Notes: generated by a model from the sequence alone, not told the origin. A stretch of 64,000 bases of DNA from Serpula lacrymans var. lacrymans S7.9 (GCF_000218685.1 NW_006763295.1:2058882-2122881); one strand, 5' to 3'; shown: positions 1 to 12,429, counted from the first letter of the stretch. Translations and numbers: made by a program.

Positions 1-482
1 ACTGAAAGCTACCAAATTTACCATGTCTACGAAGGCATTCAACCACTCTGGCTTAAAGACGAACACAACAGCGACAATGATCCCAACAATTGTAAAGCAA
101 CAGAGGTCAAAGAGGAACTGGGCCTGTTTAGCGCGAAGAAATGATTTCAACAATATTACAGTCAAAATGTCTCTCTGACGTACCCTTTCTTGACGAGCTT
201 TCCGAATCATCCGCCTGTGAGCTGCCCTTGTCCTCACCTAAGCTAATGTCAGTAATCTTTCACAGAAACGACTATCTAACTACACACTATGGCAGCATCT
301 GGTGGGACCCTTGTGCCATTTGCACGTACAGGCAGCGGTGGCAATGGGAAGCGGACGGGGTTCCCATTCCTGTCGAGGATAGAATATCCTCGAGTATTAG
401 TTGCACTATAGTAAGCGATGCCATCTTGTTGTTCAACAGGACGCAGAGTATATTCGGGGTAAGATGGGATCGTGTCTGACAT
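1..482 (-). CDS. Unknown single-pass membrane protein, partial at the window edge
   Basis: I do not recognise this family. The ATG at 482 opens MSDTIPSYPEYTLRPVEQQD, a Pro/Tyr-rich head of about 65 residues. A 50-nt intron (238-287, donor GTGTGTAG, branch TACTGACA, acceptor TTAG) joins it in phase 0 to a very basic stretch (RTRAAHRRMIRKARQERVRQ) and then one strong hydrophobic segment (FTIVGIIVAVVFVF). The reading frame is still open at base 1, although a possible donor (GTAAAT) lies near base 22, so the gene runs off the left edge. Basic residues before the hydrophobic segment suggest a cytosolic N-terminus, which is inference. Two exons and one transmembrane helix are what can be seen; the function is unknown. 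Confidence 0.55.
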
Positions 483-861
483 GGTTTGGGGGAGGAGGGA
501 TTTGTTCTTAGGTATTCGTCGTAGAGCCAGAGCTTGCTTTATAGTCAGACGAGGTGGCTCACTCTGTCAGACAAGGTGGCTCACTCTTTCGGGGGCCGGT
601 CCTTTTCGAAATCGCCTTTGTCCTTGCCTCGTGTTAATGTTGTTACCAATCTCAGCATTTTCGCCTCATGGAGGAAACCCGATGCTCTATCTAAGCTTGG
701 GGCACTGAGGGTCGATCTCTTACAATATCGCAATAAAGCCATATATAAATCCCAGCAACGGTTGGTATCAATATTTACATGTATATTGTACATATCTCTA
801 CAATAGCACAGAGCTAGATATAAAATTCATGTGAGAATAAAACATCATTCTGTGCCGAAGG
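483..861. other. Intergenic region with a 22-bp tandem duplication
   Basis: No gene is supported here. A 22-bp unit starting GTCAGAC and ending GGCTCACTCT is repeated twice head to tail at 544-565 and 566-587 with one mismatch. A TATA-like run lies at 742-749. The region is the promoter side of the minus gene ending at 482 and the 3' side of the minus gene that stops at 862. Confidence 0.5.
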
Positions 862-2281
862 TTAGATGGTGCTTCGGGGACGATTGGATTGTAGCTTACC
901 GCTGGAACGCTTCCTGTCGCGCCCTCGATACGTTGATACCGTTTTCTTGGTGACCCAACTGAGCTTACCTTGGGAAGACATATTGAGGCGATAGTCAAAT
1001 AAAAACGGGTGCGTATCACCAAGGCTAGCATCGCCCCAATTCGACCTCGAGTCCCGAACCCAGATTTGCATTTTCTCACTAATCCCATATCTATGGATAA
1101 ATATATCGCCAGTTTGAGAGGAGACGACAGGTGGTGGGACTGAGAAGGCACAGTTGCCTTTGGATTCGAAGACTGTGATATGTTTCTCTAGGTTCCTGAT
1201 TTTGTGAGATGTTCGGACAATGTCAATGCAAGTGTCCTTCGCATTAGACAAATGCTCTTCAGATGAAAAATCCTGACACGGTTGTTCAGGCGTGAGTCCA
1301 TTGGCAGTAGAAGAATGCACGCTGAGATCTGATGTCTGTGCACTAATTTTGGCGAGGGCTGTCAATGATTCACTAGGCAAGGGCACCTCGGATGGCTTTG
1401 TTGAAGGAATGATTTGGTCACTAGAGTGAGGTGGGGGCGGGAATGTGTACATAGCTGTCATTGATGCCAATGGGTACGAGAATATTTGAGGGCACGGGGA
1501 TGAGCTAGTTGACAGAGACCTCGAAGTCTCATCATGAGAAAAGGGGCGCGTAGATGGGGTGACTACAGATGTACAACTGCTGCTTGATGAGTCATCAGAG
1601 GGGGGAAATAGTGGGGCTGTCGCAGAGGCCAGATGAGAATAATCTGGAATGGGCCCAGGTAAATCGTCGGAGATAAGATCCAAAGGTGCTGAGAAGCTCG
1701 ATGGTGCAAGCGTATCCACTTTATGCTGAACTTCTGTGGTCGTTGAGAACAGCGGAAATCTCTCTCGTAATATAGGGGTGGACTGTAACAGAAGTTAATC
1801 AGTGTATAAGACATGACATCAATTTGTTCGATTGACATACATCCAATGGTAATTCTGAAAAGAACCCCGCACTACCTCGCCTTTTCATGACTTTTTGCAG
1901 TGGAAAACGCTGACGTAGAATGGGAATGTCCTAATATATGAATTGTTTGGCGTTGAAAGTTGAACAATGCAATGTTGAAATACGTACATCCTCCAGACTA
2001 CGCAGTATGGCACGGTATGGAGTTTCGGGAAACTTGCGAAATCGGAGGCGATATTGAATAGAGGGTCGTGTTTCTTTCATGGGTACACCGAAGAAATACC
2101 TAAAATGAGTTATATGGATGAGAGGAATGGGGGATGCAGCTAATAATGCGAATAAACTGAATGATTTCGAAAAAGAGAGCCACGAGCGATAGCATCACAA
2201 CTCTACATCATCGCTTCATATAAGCCCAGAGTTGTTGCCACTCGCTCGCCGTGAACCGGCAGACTGGTGTAGGTGCAGCCC
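862..2281 (-). CDS. Ser/Pro-rich protein with QLQ-like N-terminal motif, 5' end unresolved
   Basis: The last exon (862 to about 1790) encodes a 270-residue Ser/Thr/Pro-rich region with no fold I recognise, ending in a basic tail. Upstream exons joined by good GT-AG introns read MKETRPSIQYRLRFRKF and then IPILRQRFPLQKVMKRRG and TPILRERFPLFSTTTEV, an internal repeat of the pattern PILRxRFPL. Further upstream the frame continues into YFFGVP, and about 130 nt before that lies CRFTASEWQQLWAYMK. Together these resemble the QLQ motif (F-x3-W-x2-L ... KYF-x-GVP) known from SWI2/SNF2 remodellers and plant GRF factors. The junction between the two halves has no GT donor; AA|GC would work as a GC-AG intron. 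I could not place the start codon. A nuclear regulatory role is inference only. Confidence 0.5.
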
Positions 2282-2723
2282 TTTGAGAGTCAATGAGTTA
2301 ATCACAATAAAGGGCCTTGTTGCATTTGGCGCCCAATCAGTACCGTTTTTGTGGGATAGAAAGAGCCAAAAAAGATGAGAGAACTAGTTACTCGATATTT
2401 TTCTCTCAAGATCCCGAAACTTCGAAAGTTGATGGATGGCAATTTGGGCTATGCTGATTCGCGAGCTCGGTGGGGTCTGTGACGAGGGGGGCTAGGCCAC
2501 GTGTGGGGGTCCATCTCATAGATCATGATGATCGATCTGATCTATCCTAGGGGTACCATACTGTCAAAAAGGCCTTCAACGGTACTGAAAAATCATGAAA
2601 GATCGTGGGCAGAACCCTTTGTACAAGCTATGGTTGGTATGCCCTTAGATACCATGATATACATATGTGCATATTTATCGAGCCAAGAGAGATACACGAA
2701 TCATGTACAGCGTCACTACGATC
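2282..2723. other. Intergenic region
   Basis: No coding exon could be supported. It should contain the missing 5' exon(s) and promoter of the minus-strand gene ending at 862. A CACGTG E-box core lies near 2498-2503. Confidence 0.35.
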
Positions 2724-3353
2724 TCAATAATTCACGTCTATAGGAAAAAGCACCTCTTCTCCATTCACTCTTGCATGTTTGAGACGTATCGCTGACACTT
2801 GAAGAAAACTGTAATAAGATATGGCAGATGACGATGAGTAAGCTGTAAGTTGAGTTAACAAAAGCACAGACCGGACGACCGCACACTTGGCTAAATACTT
2901 CTCTTCGGTACCACGGAAACTTCGAACCCATTTCCTGGTGCCTCGTTTCAAGACAAGGATATCTCCTTTCCAAAATATTTGGGGACAAAGTTCAAGTAAT
3001 GCTTTGTTGATGGGAGCATGTTCGTGATACTGAAAGCACACCAGGTATTCTTGAGCGACACCATGTGGGTCGGTGACCTCAACAAAAGCGTCATGGATTG
3101 GAAACCTGGTTCCAAGAACCTGCTCAACGACGGGAAAGGGTCGAGCGTCGGCGTGAGTTGGAACTGGCGATAGAACAGCAACATCCAGAAAACGATGCTT
3201 CTTCGAAGATGCGGGAAAATATAAGCTGTTGACAAAGACAGAGCGAATCTTCAAAGTGCGTATAATTTCAGAACCAAGCTTACGAGGCGTGAGTGACATT
3301 AAAACGACAAAACTTACCTTTTTGCTGAGAATAGGCGTCCGTAGAGCAGGCAT
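2724..3353 (-). CDS. Unknown basidiomycete protein of about 170 residues
   Basis: The ATG at 3353 gives MPALRTPILSKK. A 39-nt intron (GTAAGTTT...CGTAAG) is followed by LGSEIIRTLKIRSVFVNSLY and a dense, globular-looking stretch including DVAVLSPVPTHADARPFPVV, FPIHDAFVEVTDPHG and PQIFWKGDILVLKRGTRKWV. A second intron probably removes the Ser/Thr-rich run after KCAVVR, giving a short C-terminal exon ending HARVNGEEVLFPIDVNY. I do not recognise the family. Residue pattern and length suggest a small soluble protein. It is transcribed in the same direction as the gene downstream, but eukaryotic neighbours need not be related. Confidence 0.5.
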   Translation of the reverse strand: MPALRTPILSKKVSFVVLMSLTPRKLGSEIIRTLKIRSVFVNSLYFPASSKKHRFLDVAVLSPVPTHADARPFPVVEQVLGTRFPIHDAFVEVTDPHGVAQEYLVCFQYHEHAPINKALLELCPQIFWKGDILVLKRGTRKWVRSFRGTEEKYLAKCAVVRSVLLLTQLTAYSSSSAISYYSFLQVSAIRLKHARVNGEEVLFPIDVNY

Positions 3354-4176
3354 GATATCGAGAGCAAGGTCGTGATGGGTAAGATGTGTCCGATACGTCA
3401 ACTGTTGGGCCAGGAAAGAATGGTATGCTTGAAACTGGTGAATTCTGACTCGCCCTTTATCTTTTTGAATTTCGTTGTTCTACCATGCATCTTTCTTTGT
3501 CCTCCCTCATTTTTGACGTCAGGTCCACGAGGCAAAATTGAATATAATATTATTATTGTGTGTCACGGTAAGAGAGAGAACTGAAATTGTATTTACCTGC
3601 TAACAATGCGGCGTAAAAAAGCGATCTCGACGTACGAACGCTCTAAACCTTGAAAGTCTTAAGAAGTCTTAAGGAGAGCCCCCAAAACAAGCTGATAGGT
3701 GGAAGTCGAGGTGGAAATCGAGGGGTATTAATTGATAGGGCGTGACCGTGGTAATGCGATATGTGATCGATTACTGTATATATGTAACGATATTTCAATG
3801 TTTCGACTCAGATATTCCGCGTGACGCACAACAATCACTTCATGAAATTTGAACTTGAGCTTGTACATGCAGTTCTACGGTACGTACGGATAATATATGA
3901 TAACCAACCACGATCTACGTCTTTCCTTTCGCACCTACCGCCACACCCAACTTCGCGATACTTGTAGGTGTGCTCACAGCACAAACTTCTGCTAAACGCT
4001 TGAATCCTGGGACCTCGATATTCGACTCACCGTCATACATGTCCGAAAGGTAAGTACTCCGCTTGCCACGTTATATGCTACGCATATTAATCAGTGGCTC
4101 AGGAGTATAAAGGGAGTGTTCTCGCTATTGATATTTCCCATTCTTTCTTACCTTTGTTATAGGTTGTACAGCAATC
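3354..4176. other. Intergenic region, divergent promoter space
   Basis: Lies between the minus gene starting at 3353 and the plus gene starting at 4177. No ORF here has coding character. TATA-like AT-rich runs occur near 3540-3560 and 3775-3800. The first 5' exons of either gene could hide here but none is supported. Confidence 0.4.
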
Positions 4177-5125
4177 ATGCGCCCGACTTGTTGCGTCTGT
4201 TTTGACGAATTCTCTTGCGAAGATGATTCCTGTACCAAACCTCTGGTGATTCCATGTGGTGAGTCTGCTTTCATCGTCTCTCAGAAGTATGAATTTGAAG
4301 CTACATGTTGTATAGGCCATGTATTCTGTGTTGCGTGTATTGAAAAAATCACCCAACAAGGGGGGGAATGTCCTTTCAAGTGCCCCACAACCCAACGCCT
4401 TCATCGATCCGATGGGAGATTGGCCGCATTTTTTTTCGCCAAGGACGACCACGTCTTGAACCCTGACGCAATAAAGTGGAGGTAAGCGTATCTGCTATGC
4501 AAGTGACGCTACTTTTCGCTACTAATCATCCTACCCACCCAAGAGAGATCAATGTCCAGAATGCTGAGAAAGCTAAGTCCGAAGCCGAGGCCAACAAGCT
4601 TCAATCATGCATTCTCGACACTGAGAAAGCCATCGCATGTCAACGCCAACGTATCTTCAACTACCTCAAATACTTGTCATCGGCCCAAACGACTAGCAAA
4701 GCATCTGTCACTGTGCTTATTGGTCGCCAAATTGCGATTCAAGCAGAACTTCTCATTATTCGTGAGCTAGTAGCTGCGCTAGAGCGTGTAGAATCTGAGG
4801 TGTGTTTATCTATTTTTCAAGCTTTGTCTCACTATTAACAGTGTCTTCATGTAATAGAAGATATCAGACGCAGAATCTTCCAATACTTCCTCGCGCTTAC
4901 AGACCGAGAATATGTCGATCCATCGTGAGCAGTGCATTGTTCCTTCTGATCTTCTGACTTGAAAATCTCTAACCTGAAGGTTTCTACTTCCAGTGGAGGC
5001 TACAACGAGGAAGCGTAAACACGATGCATCGAGAATTGGTTTGCTTTCGGTGGGTTCTATTCAGTATTTGCGACGTTGTCTATGTTTCACAACACCTGTC
5101 CCAGAAACGTCCGAAACGCGAATGA
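4177..5125 (+). CDS. RING-finger protein with coiled coil and basic C-terminus
   Basis: Exon 1 (4177-4258) begins MRPTCCVCFDEFSCED and is joined across a 57-nt intron to GHVFCVACIEKITQQGGECP, restoring a RING: C-x2-C, then CGHVFCVAC (C-x-H-x2-C-x2-C) and a final CPFKC pair. RING domains bind zinc and usually recruit ubiquitin-conjugating enzymes, so an E3 ligase role is expected from the family. After a second intron (4482-4543) comes a heptad-like helical region (AEKAKSEAEANKLQSCILDT onward). The last exons give TTRKRKHDASRIGLLS and, if GTGGGTTC...CCCAG is spliced out, KRPKRE-stop, a plausible nuclear signal. About 200 residues and five or six exons. The final intron is the least certain. 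Substrate unknown. Confidence 0.65.
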
Positions 5126-5248
5126 TAGTGCGGCTCCCTGCTGGTTGTGGGGTGGTTGTAATATGCTATTTTCTGTATGATACAATTGTTTACATTTTCT
5201 GATCACACCAACCCTTTGTTCTTGTTCTACCTGATAACCTACGATTTC

Positions 5249-6136
5249 TTATATACATGCAATTCTGGCCTTCCTTCGCCACTGAGAGGAGGTATTCTTT
5301 AGATACATGGTCGCAAAATCTCGTGCTGGCCAAGTATTTACATATGCCTCGAGCATTGGAAAGCGACGGCGGGCCTGTACGGGTCAATGGTGTCAACCAA
5401 GATAATAATGAAAAATAGCCCATTACCGTCGCAAGAAAAACCAAGCGAGCGTCAGCTTCTTGCTCGTGATAAGGTAGAGTAATTTGAAAATGCTCTTGAC
5501 AGAGCTCGTGCAGACTTGTCTGCGTTCATAGCGAGATTGAGGGAGATAGTCAAAAGCTTAGGATAGGACACTGACCTGAATGTTGGTATATGTAGACCTG
5601 TCCCATTTGAGCTCATCAAAAAGTGCGTATCCACCAGATCCAGGCTTTGAAAGGGGCCCTCGCGGAGCAGGTATAGATCGAAGGGGAGGAACAGATTGCT
5701 GCCCCACAACTTGTTGCAGATCCGAGACTACTGCTTTCACGTCTGTCTATTGTGAGCCTCTCTCAAATAAATAAGAGAGGAATGTGGACTTACTTGTATT
5801 GGCAATTCTAACTCCTGTATCAGGTGTACGGGTGGGGGCTACAATTACATGGTCCGAGTTCTTTGGCCTGTCGCTCAGGCGTTCTACATCAATATTATTC
5901 TCCGGGAAAGGTGCGCAGGGGAGGTTCACATCATCTTCACTACAGAAAATTACAGTATCGAGAATATGCAAATGCTCGGCTACATCCAAACTTGAATTTG
6001 AGTCGCCTAGTTTGAATCGCGGAAGCGGGTACATCGTTCTATTGGTGGTTTCCCTAGCATCAGGACTCGGACTTCTTTCTGGGCTGAATAATCGACGATT
6101 AATCAAGGGAGGAAAATACTGAGAGTGTCGAGGCAT
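5249..6136 (-). CDS. Unknown protein, about 230 residues
   Basis: Four exons can be joined with canonical sites. Exon 1 starts MPRHSQYFPPLINRRLF (ATG at 6136) and ends PDTGVRIANT; exon 2 includes VVSDLQQVVGQQSVPPLRSI; exon 3 begins TSLHELCQEHFQITLPYHEQ; exon 4 reads ARRRFPMLEAYVNTWPARDF and ATMYLKNTSSQWRRKARIAC, with TAA at 5249-5251. The last exon has a dense, conserved look (aromatic plus basic residues), while exon 1 is low-complexity and acidic/Pro-rich. I do not recognise the family. Exon phases agree at each junction, which supports a real gene. Function unknown. Confidence 0.5.
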
Positions 6137-6876
6137 AAATGTTGCTATACATGCACGTGCGCAGAACAAAGGCCATTGATCAAGCTGAGTTAGCTACTAG
6201 CTAGGCATTCTGAAATCAGTATGGATGCTGTACATACGCAATGGCACTTATACGGTGCAACCTCTATTAGTGTCCTAGAAGGCGTCGGCGTCGTTTGGCG
6301 AGTCTTAAGGGGGTGGTGCAGCCGGTGCACAGCCGGTGTTGGCACTGGCAGCAGCCAGCTGCGGAGTGCTGATTGATGGCACCTGGTGGGTTTGCCAGTG
6401 ACTAAGCTTAGCCGACTTGTTCGTGTCGGACATGAAATTATGACATGCCAAAGGTTGAGATGAAAGTGTGATTGAGAGCTGATGAATCGGAGTGTTTCAT
6501 CAATTTAAAGTCAGAAAAGGCATGAGTCTGTAGGTGCAAGCCTCAATAAGCGTTATCGATGTGATGATCGATGCAGTGGGTGGCAAAGCATATCTAGCTT
6601 GTAACATACCATGCATGTAGTACCCAGATCTGTGGCAGAGTAATGATATGCTGATGGTGAGTACTCTCAGGCTGCATTGATAACATTATCGTTCTACATA
6701 CTAGCAATTGCCATAAATGGACCATTCGTAACTCAGACGATTTCTGTATATATCCATCCTTTGCAGCGCCAAATCCTTTGTTCGTCGATCGACCATGAGG
6801 CAGCACACAATATATTAGAACTGTGAACTGTGGTGAGTTTACCACTATCTGGATTATTCCCCATTCCCCATTATTC
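6137..6876. other. Intergenic region with a short GC-rich repeat
   Basis: Divergent promoter space between the minus gene starting at 6136 and the plus gene starting at 6877. Near 6319-6340 the sequence CAGCCGGTG is repeated directly inside a GC-rich patch. No coding exon is supported. Confidence 0.4.
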
Positions 6877-9800
6877 ATGTCGATACCAATATCTCACAGT
6901 AACTCGTCCGAGTCATCCTCCACGGCGAACGCGAACACTTTGACAGACTCACACAATGACCTCATTAATGTTCTCGGAAAGCGTGGTCCTGGAGAAGACT
7001 GGCGACAGAGCTTCCACGCGCTGAAATCGAGGAAACATCAAGAAGATTCGTTGCTACAAGAGGTGAGAATGATAACACATCTACATCAAAATAAAACAAC
7101 TGACCTTTGGCATAAGGAACCACCCTCTCCGCCGCCAGAACCATCCAGAAGGCCGCGTATCCTTCGACTTTTTGCAGAACGAGCTATGGAACGTCAATCG
7201 AAAAATAGACAAAGGGATGTTGAAGCTTCGGATCAGACGCCCATCGCCAAAGATGTTGATATGGTGGAGGCTCCCGAGGTAAACACAATTTTTCTTTTAA
7301 TCCATAGCTCTCACATGTGGCCTCCTCGAAGAATCCCTCATCCATCGTAGATAATGTTCGCACAGTCTGGAAGCAAATCACTGGCATGGGACAATCTTCC
7401 ACTAACAATGCACCCAATGCACCACCGCAAGTAAGTACTTATTAGTATATAATTGGGATCATGTCTGATGCTATTGTGTATCTATTGTGTATTCCTACAG
7501 ACTATCAAAGATGCCACCCAGATTCCCGCTATGTCAGGAGGAGAAACAAGGTCGACTCCTTCGACCCTGCAGGAATTGCTTCAAGTAAGTATGAAGTTAT
7601 AGGGCCTGTATTAAACTTTACCAATCCAGATGTATCCTGTCCCTTCTCAGCCATCAGCTCAACAAACCGCAAGTACCGCCGACAATGCAGTCATTGCGAT
7701 GACTAGTGAAATACAATCTTCAACTCATCGGGATATACTGGTGAGTTGCTTTTTTGATTTCTTCCAGTATCAATGAGACAATGCGCGTATTAATTTTATA
7801 TTAGATGCCGGACTTTCACATTACTACGTCAACATCCACCGGTCGTCCTGCAGAAGCCAACTCAACAACATCTGGTAAGAGGATGACTAGCGCTATATTT
7901 ACTTCTAATTCTTTACATGTGTTCAGCATGGAATCATCAAGGGCATGGGGCGCAAGAAAATAGTGTTAGTTTTGGTGATTCTGCACCTTTGTGCTACCTC
8001 TATATTTTCATTCCTTTTTCTATCTATCCCTCTACCATTCACTATTGATTGTGTTCTCTATTATTTCGCCTTTGTGGCTGCTTTGTTTACCTTTGTTTAC
8101 AAAACATCGGACAGTACTGCAGAGTCCAATGCTTCCTATTCTCTAGTTACTCACATTGGACTCTAGATACTGTATACCTGTTATACTCTCTAATAATACA
8201 GTTACTCACATTGGACTCTAGTTCCAGTCCCTGATAGCTCTCAGCAAGTGGTTAGACACTTCCCTTAAGCTTTGTTCTTAATAAATAGTTACGTCTCGGT
8301 TGACGTTAACATGGAACGAACCTCCCTGCTCAGTCAGACACCTCAGGATAACCACCAGCGACAAGCCATTGGTCAAAGAGACAATCGCTCTCGACCTAGC
8401 CTTCCTCGTACACCGTCTCATATCCAAATGCAGGTGAGTTTGCTAATGCTTTTGCAGTGTATTATCTATTCAAACCGTCCTTAGGATATCTTGTATGGTG
8501 CCCCACCCGCTGTCAGCGTCAACAATACGGGAAAGTTGAAAGAACCAGCGGCATCCTCATTATCAGATCCATCATCACAAGTAAGACAGGTAGGTGATGG
8601 CGATTCTTTCTTCTTTGCTACCACTTACGATTCTCACAAGGTAGGGGTCCGTTTCGCATCTCATGCTTCGGTGGTGAATGGGGCTTTCACAAGTCTTCAA
8701 CCAGTTCAGCAGCAACAAACAGAACGAGCCGGCAGGATAGCTCAGCCTAGCGCCTTGTATGGTAATAGCCTGGAAGCAGCCGATACTAACATGTGGGTTA
8801 TACAACCAGAAGCCAAAAGGCAGTTTATAGGTTACTTCGAGAAATTAGGGGCAAAAAATGGTACCATCAATAGTCAGTTAGATGTTCGCTTATGTAATAG
8901 AGTTGCTTACGCTAACAGTACTTCATTTAGTGGGACAGGCATGGAAATATTTGTCAGAGTCGAGATTATCTTCAGAACTACTCCTACAAATTTGGTCGGT
9001 TTGATATAATTTCATTTATCTCAAAATGCCAATTCTTACTTGGGTCTGATTTCATTAGTGGGCTTGCGGACACTCAGAATTGTAACACTTTGGATAGCGA
9101 CGACTTCTGCATTGCCGTCCATTTGGCAAATTTATTATCGAGTGGTCGCTTGAAAACGGTTCCGACAACTTTACCGCCCGTAATGTATATCACGTCAAGA
9201 GCCCCCCTGTCCCATGTGAAGTCCAGCCACCATTCTGATACCTCAACCTGGCCTATTGATCCGTCTACCAGAGTGAGAGCCGAAAACTGGTTCAAGAGCC
9301 TCGATTTCGAGAAAACTGGACTTGTACGAAAGGACACTCTCATCTCGAACCTACTCAGTAGTAATGTGCCGTTATCTGTTGTGACTCGGGTCGCGTAAGA
9401 ATCCTTTGTTACCGAGTTTGCTTTGTCATAACGAAAACTTACTTTTTTTTGGTTATCCAGAAATTTAGTCAACCTCAAAAAGCAAGAGACACTCGACTGC
9501 GAATCTATTATACTCACATTGCACCTGATTGAGGAGGCATCAACTGGGAAACCCCTTCCGGAGACACTGCCTACCAGCCTAATTCCCCCATCACATCGGC
9601 CTACTCAGAATCCAGCCAACACGAGATTCGCCACCTCAAGTAATACCTTAACTCAAAGAAACAGCTTCTCAGGTACTGTCGTAGAGCCGTCGTCTTTCAC
9701 TTTTCAGCCGAGTACAAGTACAATCCCAAATCCGCTGAGCTATCAACAGGTAGATGTCTTTTCTCTCACTTCTGCCAAGATTCAGATGTTCATAATTCCC

Positions 9801-12145
9801 ATCAACGTTTTTTTAGGGTCACCCAGTGCAAGCTGATGCTCATGTTCCTTCAGCAAACCAAGGATGGGATACTCTTTTAGCAGAAGTAAGTGAATCATTT
9901 GTGGCCTTGTGATCTTTAATGTATTACCCACTTAACCCCCCTTAGATAGGACAAGAGCGTGCTCGACGCGATAAGGAGAAAGTATTAGTAGACAATCTAC
10001 CAGTAGGAGGATCTCTTATTGCTTGTGAATCACTGGCTGATTCGTCGGTGTATATTCATTTACAGCCACTTAGTAGCTCATGGCCACATCAAGGCAACAT
10101 ACCGCACAATACTGACACCCACGATGAGGCCAGTGGCGCCCTTGGCGCTATGTTTGGTTCGCTATCCCGGAACTTTGCAGTCGTAACACACACGTTGAAG
10201 TCGGGGATTGAACAGAATGCCGAAGAAATGAAACAATTACGCTTAGAAATACGGGCGCAGCGACAGGCAGCAAGTCAGGGACAGTCGGCATCATTTCCTG
10301 CTACATCCCAGTCAGGAGCTCATATTTCAGGTTCACGTCGGAATACACCAAAAAAGCCTATTCCTATCGATCCCTACTCCAAAGAGCCGGAACACGTTAA
10401 CTTTCGAGTACATATATTTGATGATTCCTCACCCATCATGCTAACTAATCTCTGCCATTTCATAGCAAAAAATCAAAAGACATCTCTTACATCTTCTGAA
10501 GATAGAAGGGTATCCGCATCTAAGGCGCATTCACCCCCCCCCAACCGACCAAGAAAATGAATTGTATGAGATACATGCCCCTGGAAGGATCCTAGTTTCC
10601 CCAGAAACGTTTCGAATCGACCTGTCTAGGTCTCGGAATTCACCATTCAACCGTCACTGTATCAACGTGTTTGCGAAACATTTCCGGCACTCTGTTGTGA
10701 CGGATCGTTGGTATTCTTATCCTCAGATCCCCGAAAAGTATCTTCCAATTGAGTACATCGAGCTCTCCCTCTACCTTCACCTCAAGCACGTCAAAGGGGA
10801 ATACCGAGCTTTTGTAACACATCCGTCAATTTCAAAGCGACTTCAGCAGCTACAGAACTCTTCGAGGAGTACTAGGAAAACACGGGTAAATGATTCAATT
10901 GACTTGATTGTACTATGTCTTGCGCTGACGTTATCTATGTAGCTATTCAATGCCCGGCTCAAAGTGGTCTTGCAAGAGAGCTATATGGCACATCATATCG
11001 ACCTTATGAAAAATATGGGATCACAGGCCGTGAGCTCAGATGAATCCGAACCAGAAGGTCCCGACGACCAAGACGACCCCCATGCCGAAGAAGCTAGCGT
11101 TCACTCGCACAAATCCTTTGTCCGGATTACTCCAGCGTGGCGCAGCGACGACTTGTCTAGATTCATGCACAATCTCGATACTGTCATACAACGTCGACGC
11201 GAGCCGAGGATTGGACACCGTGCGATTCGAGGGCAGCAACCTAGGCACAGGAAACACTCTGATATGGTTAATTTAAAATCTGTGGCCCCGCCCGGCCTTC
11301 CGTGCAATTGCTATAAGCCAGAATGGCTGGCTTCCTTGGACAACGAAGAGATAAAGAAATTGGAGATGAAGGAACAACATCATGTTTTCAGAGTGGGGAC
11401 CGATCAGCCCGTAGCAACATCAAACTTTACCACGCAGCATACTGGCATGCCGCCGCCGGTACAAAGTGTTGCTGCTGGTTCCACACACGCAGACTGTGCA
11501 CAATTCTCGTTTGGTGTACTGCCAAGTGATCTCGCGGCTCCAGCCTCGGTCTCCAGCTCGAGACCTATACATAAACTCACATCGCGAAGGCAGCTTAGCA
11601 AAACACCTTTCTTATTTTCCTTTCCAGAAACAGACCCTGTTCAATCTCATGTCGAGTATCCAACATCCTTTCCATTCTCAGACTCCAATCTGGGCCACGA
11701 ATCAATGCAAGAAACTGTGCCACCACTGTCAGATCAAGGTGTCGATGGTTCCTTGCTGATGGAATCGGCAGCCCACCTCACGCCAACACCCCAATCTATA
11801 CCTCCTAGTCCTAAAAAACTATCACCACTGTCAAGCCAGCATACTCCCTGTGATTCATCAAACCTAGCCGGTGCCACCCAAGAAACACTTGAAACTAATT
11901 CTCCAACGCCCACCCTTGCAAATTTTACAGTCAGCACAGAGGTCACTGAGCAACCGGTTCAGTTTTTCAGAAGTCCTATACTACTTGCGTCTCAAGAACC
12001 TGGAGGCATGAGTGAGTCGGTGCTTTGGAGAGAAGATAGTGAGACGCGGCAGCAATCCGTCGATACCACTGATGATGACACTGAAGATTTCACAGAAGCC
12101 CTATATGATGTAGTCGACAATTCAGATGATGAAGGAGATTTATAG
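6877..12145 (+). CDS. EH-domain protein fused to an Agaricomycete-specific C-terminal domain (may be two genes)
   Basis: A chain of about 14 exons linked by short introns. The N-terminus (MSIPISHSNSSESSSTANAN) is disordered. Around 8790-9190 lies an EPS15-homology domain: QFIGYFEKLGAKNGTI, then after an intron QAWKYLSESRLSSELLLQI and LDSDDFCIAVHLANLLSSG. A second EH domain follows (ENWFKSLDFEKTGLVRKD ... ESIILTLHLIEEASTGKPLP, 9280-9560). EH domains bind NPF motifs in endocytic adaptors. From about 10180 a coiled coil (NAEEMKQLRLEIRAQRQAAS) leads into a conserved region, QKIKRHLLHLLKIEGYPHLR through KHVKGEYRAFVTHPS, and then the acidic MSSDE-like SSDESEPEGPDDQDD and the WR/WL box ITPAWRSDDLSRFMHNLD, a layout I know from multicopy Agaricomycete proteins of unknown function. 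The 7290-7330 and 7960-8300 introns are uncertain. The fusion could be real or two adjacent genes. Confidence 0.6.
8145..8221. repeat. 22-bp direct repeat inside a probable intron
   Basis: AGTTACTCACATTGGACTCT plus AG occurs at 8145-8166 and again at 8200-8221, identical, 55 bp apart. It lies in the unusually long non-coding stretch of the EH-domain gene. Probably a small slippage or insertion footprint; no function is evident. Confidence 0.7.
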
Positions 12146-12429
12146 TGTAGGAGGTAGAACAGATATATCTAGTATTCTGAATATATTATGTACCGGTAGT
12201 TCTCGTCACAGTATGATAGTACATAGCTGCGTTCTTTATAACTTACGCTCGACAACAAGCCTTCAGGCCTTCAATTACTGGTATTCTGGATAACATATAC
12301 TTCTCATTTTCATTATACGAGCGTGACAGACATCTCATAAAAATATACTATGAACGCTCAAATCTTACTATCTGACTGGTCTCACCAAAGTACCATTACA
12401 ATACTGTCCAATATACCAGTGGAGTGAAC

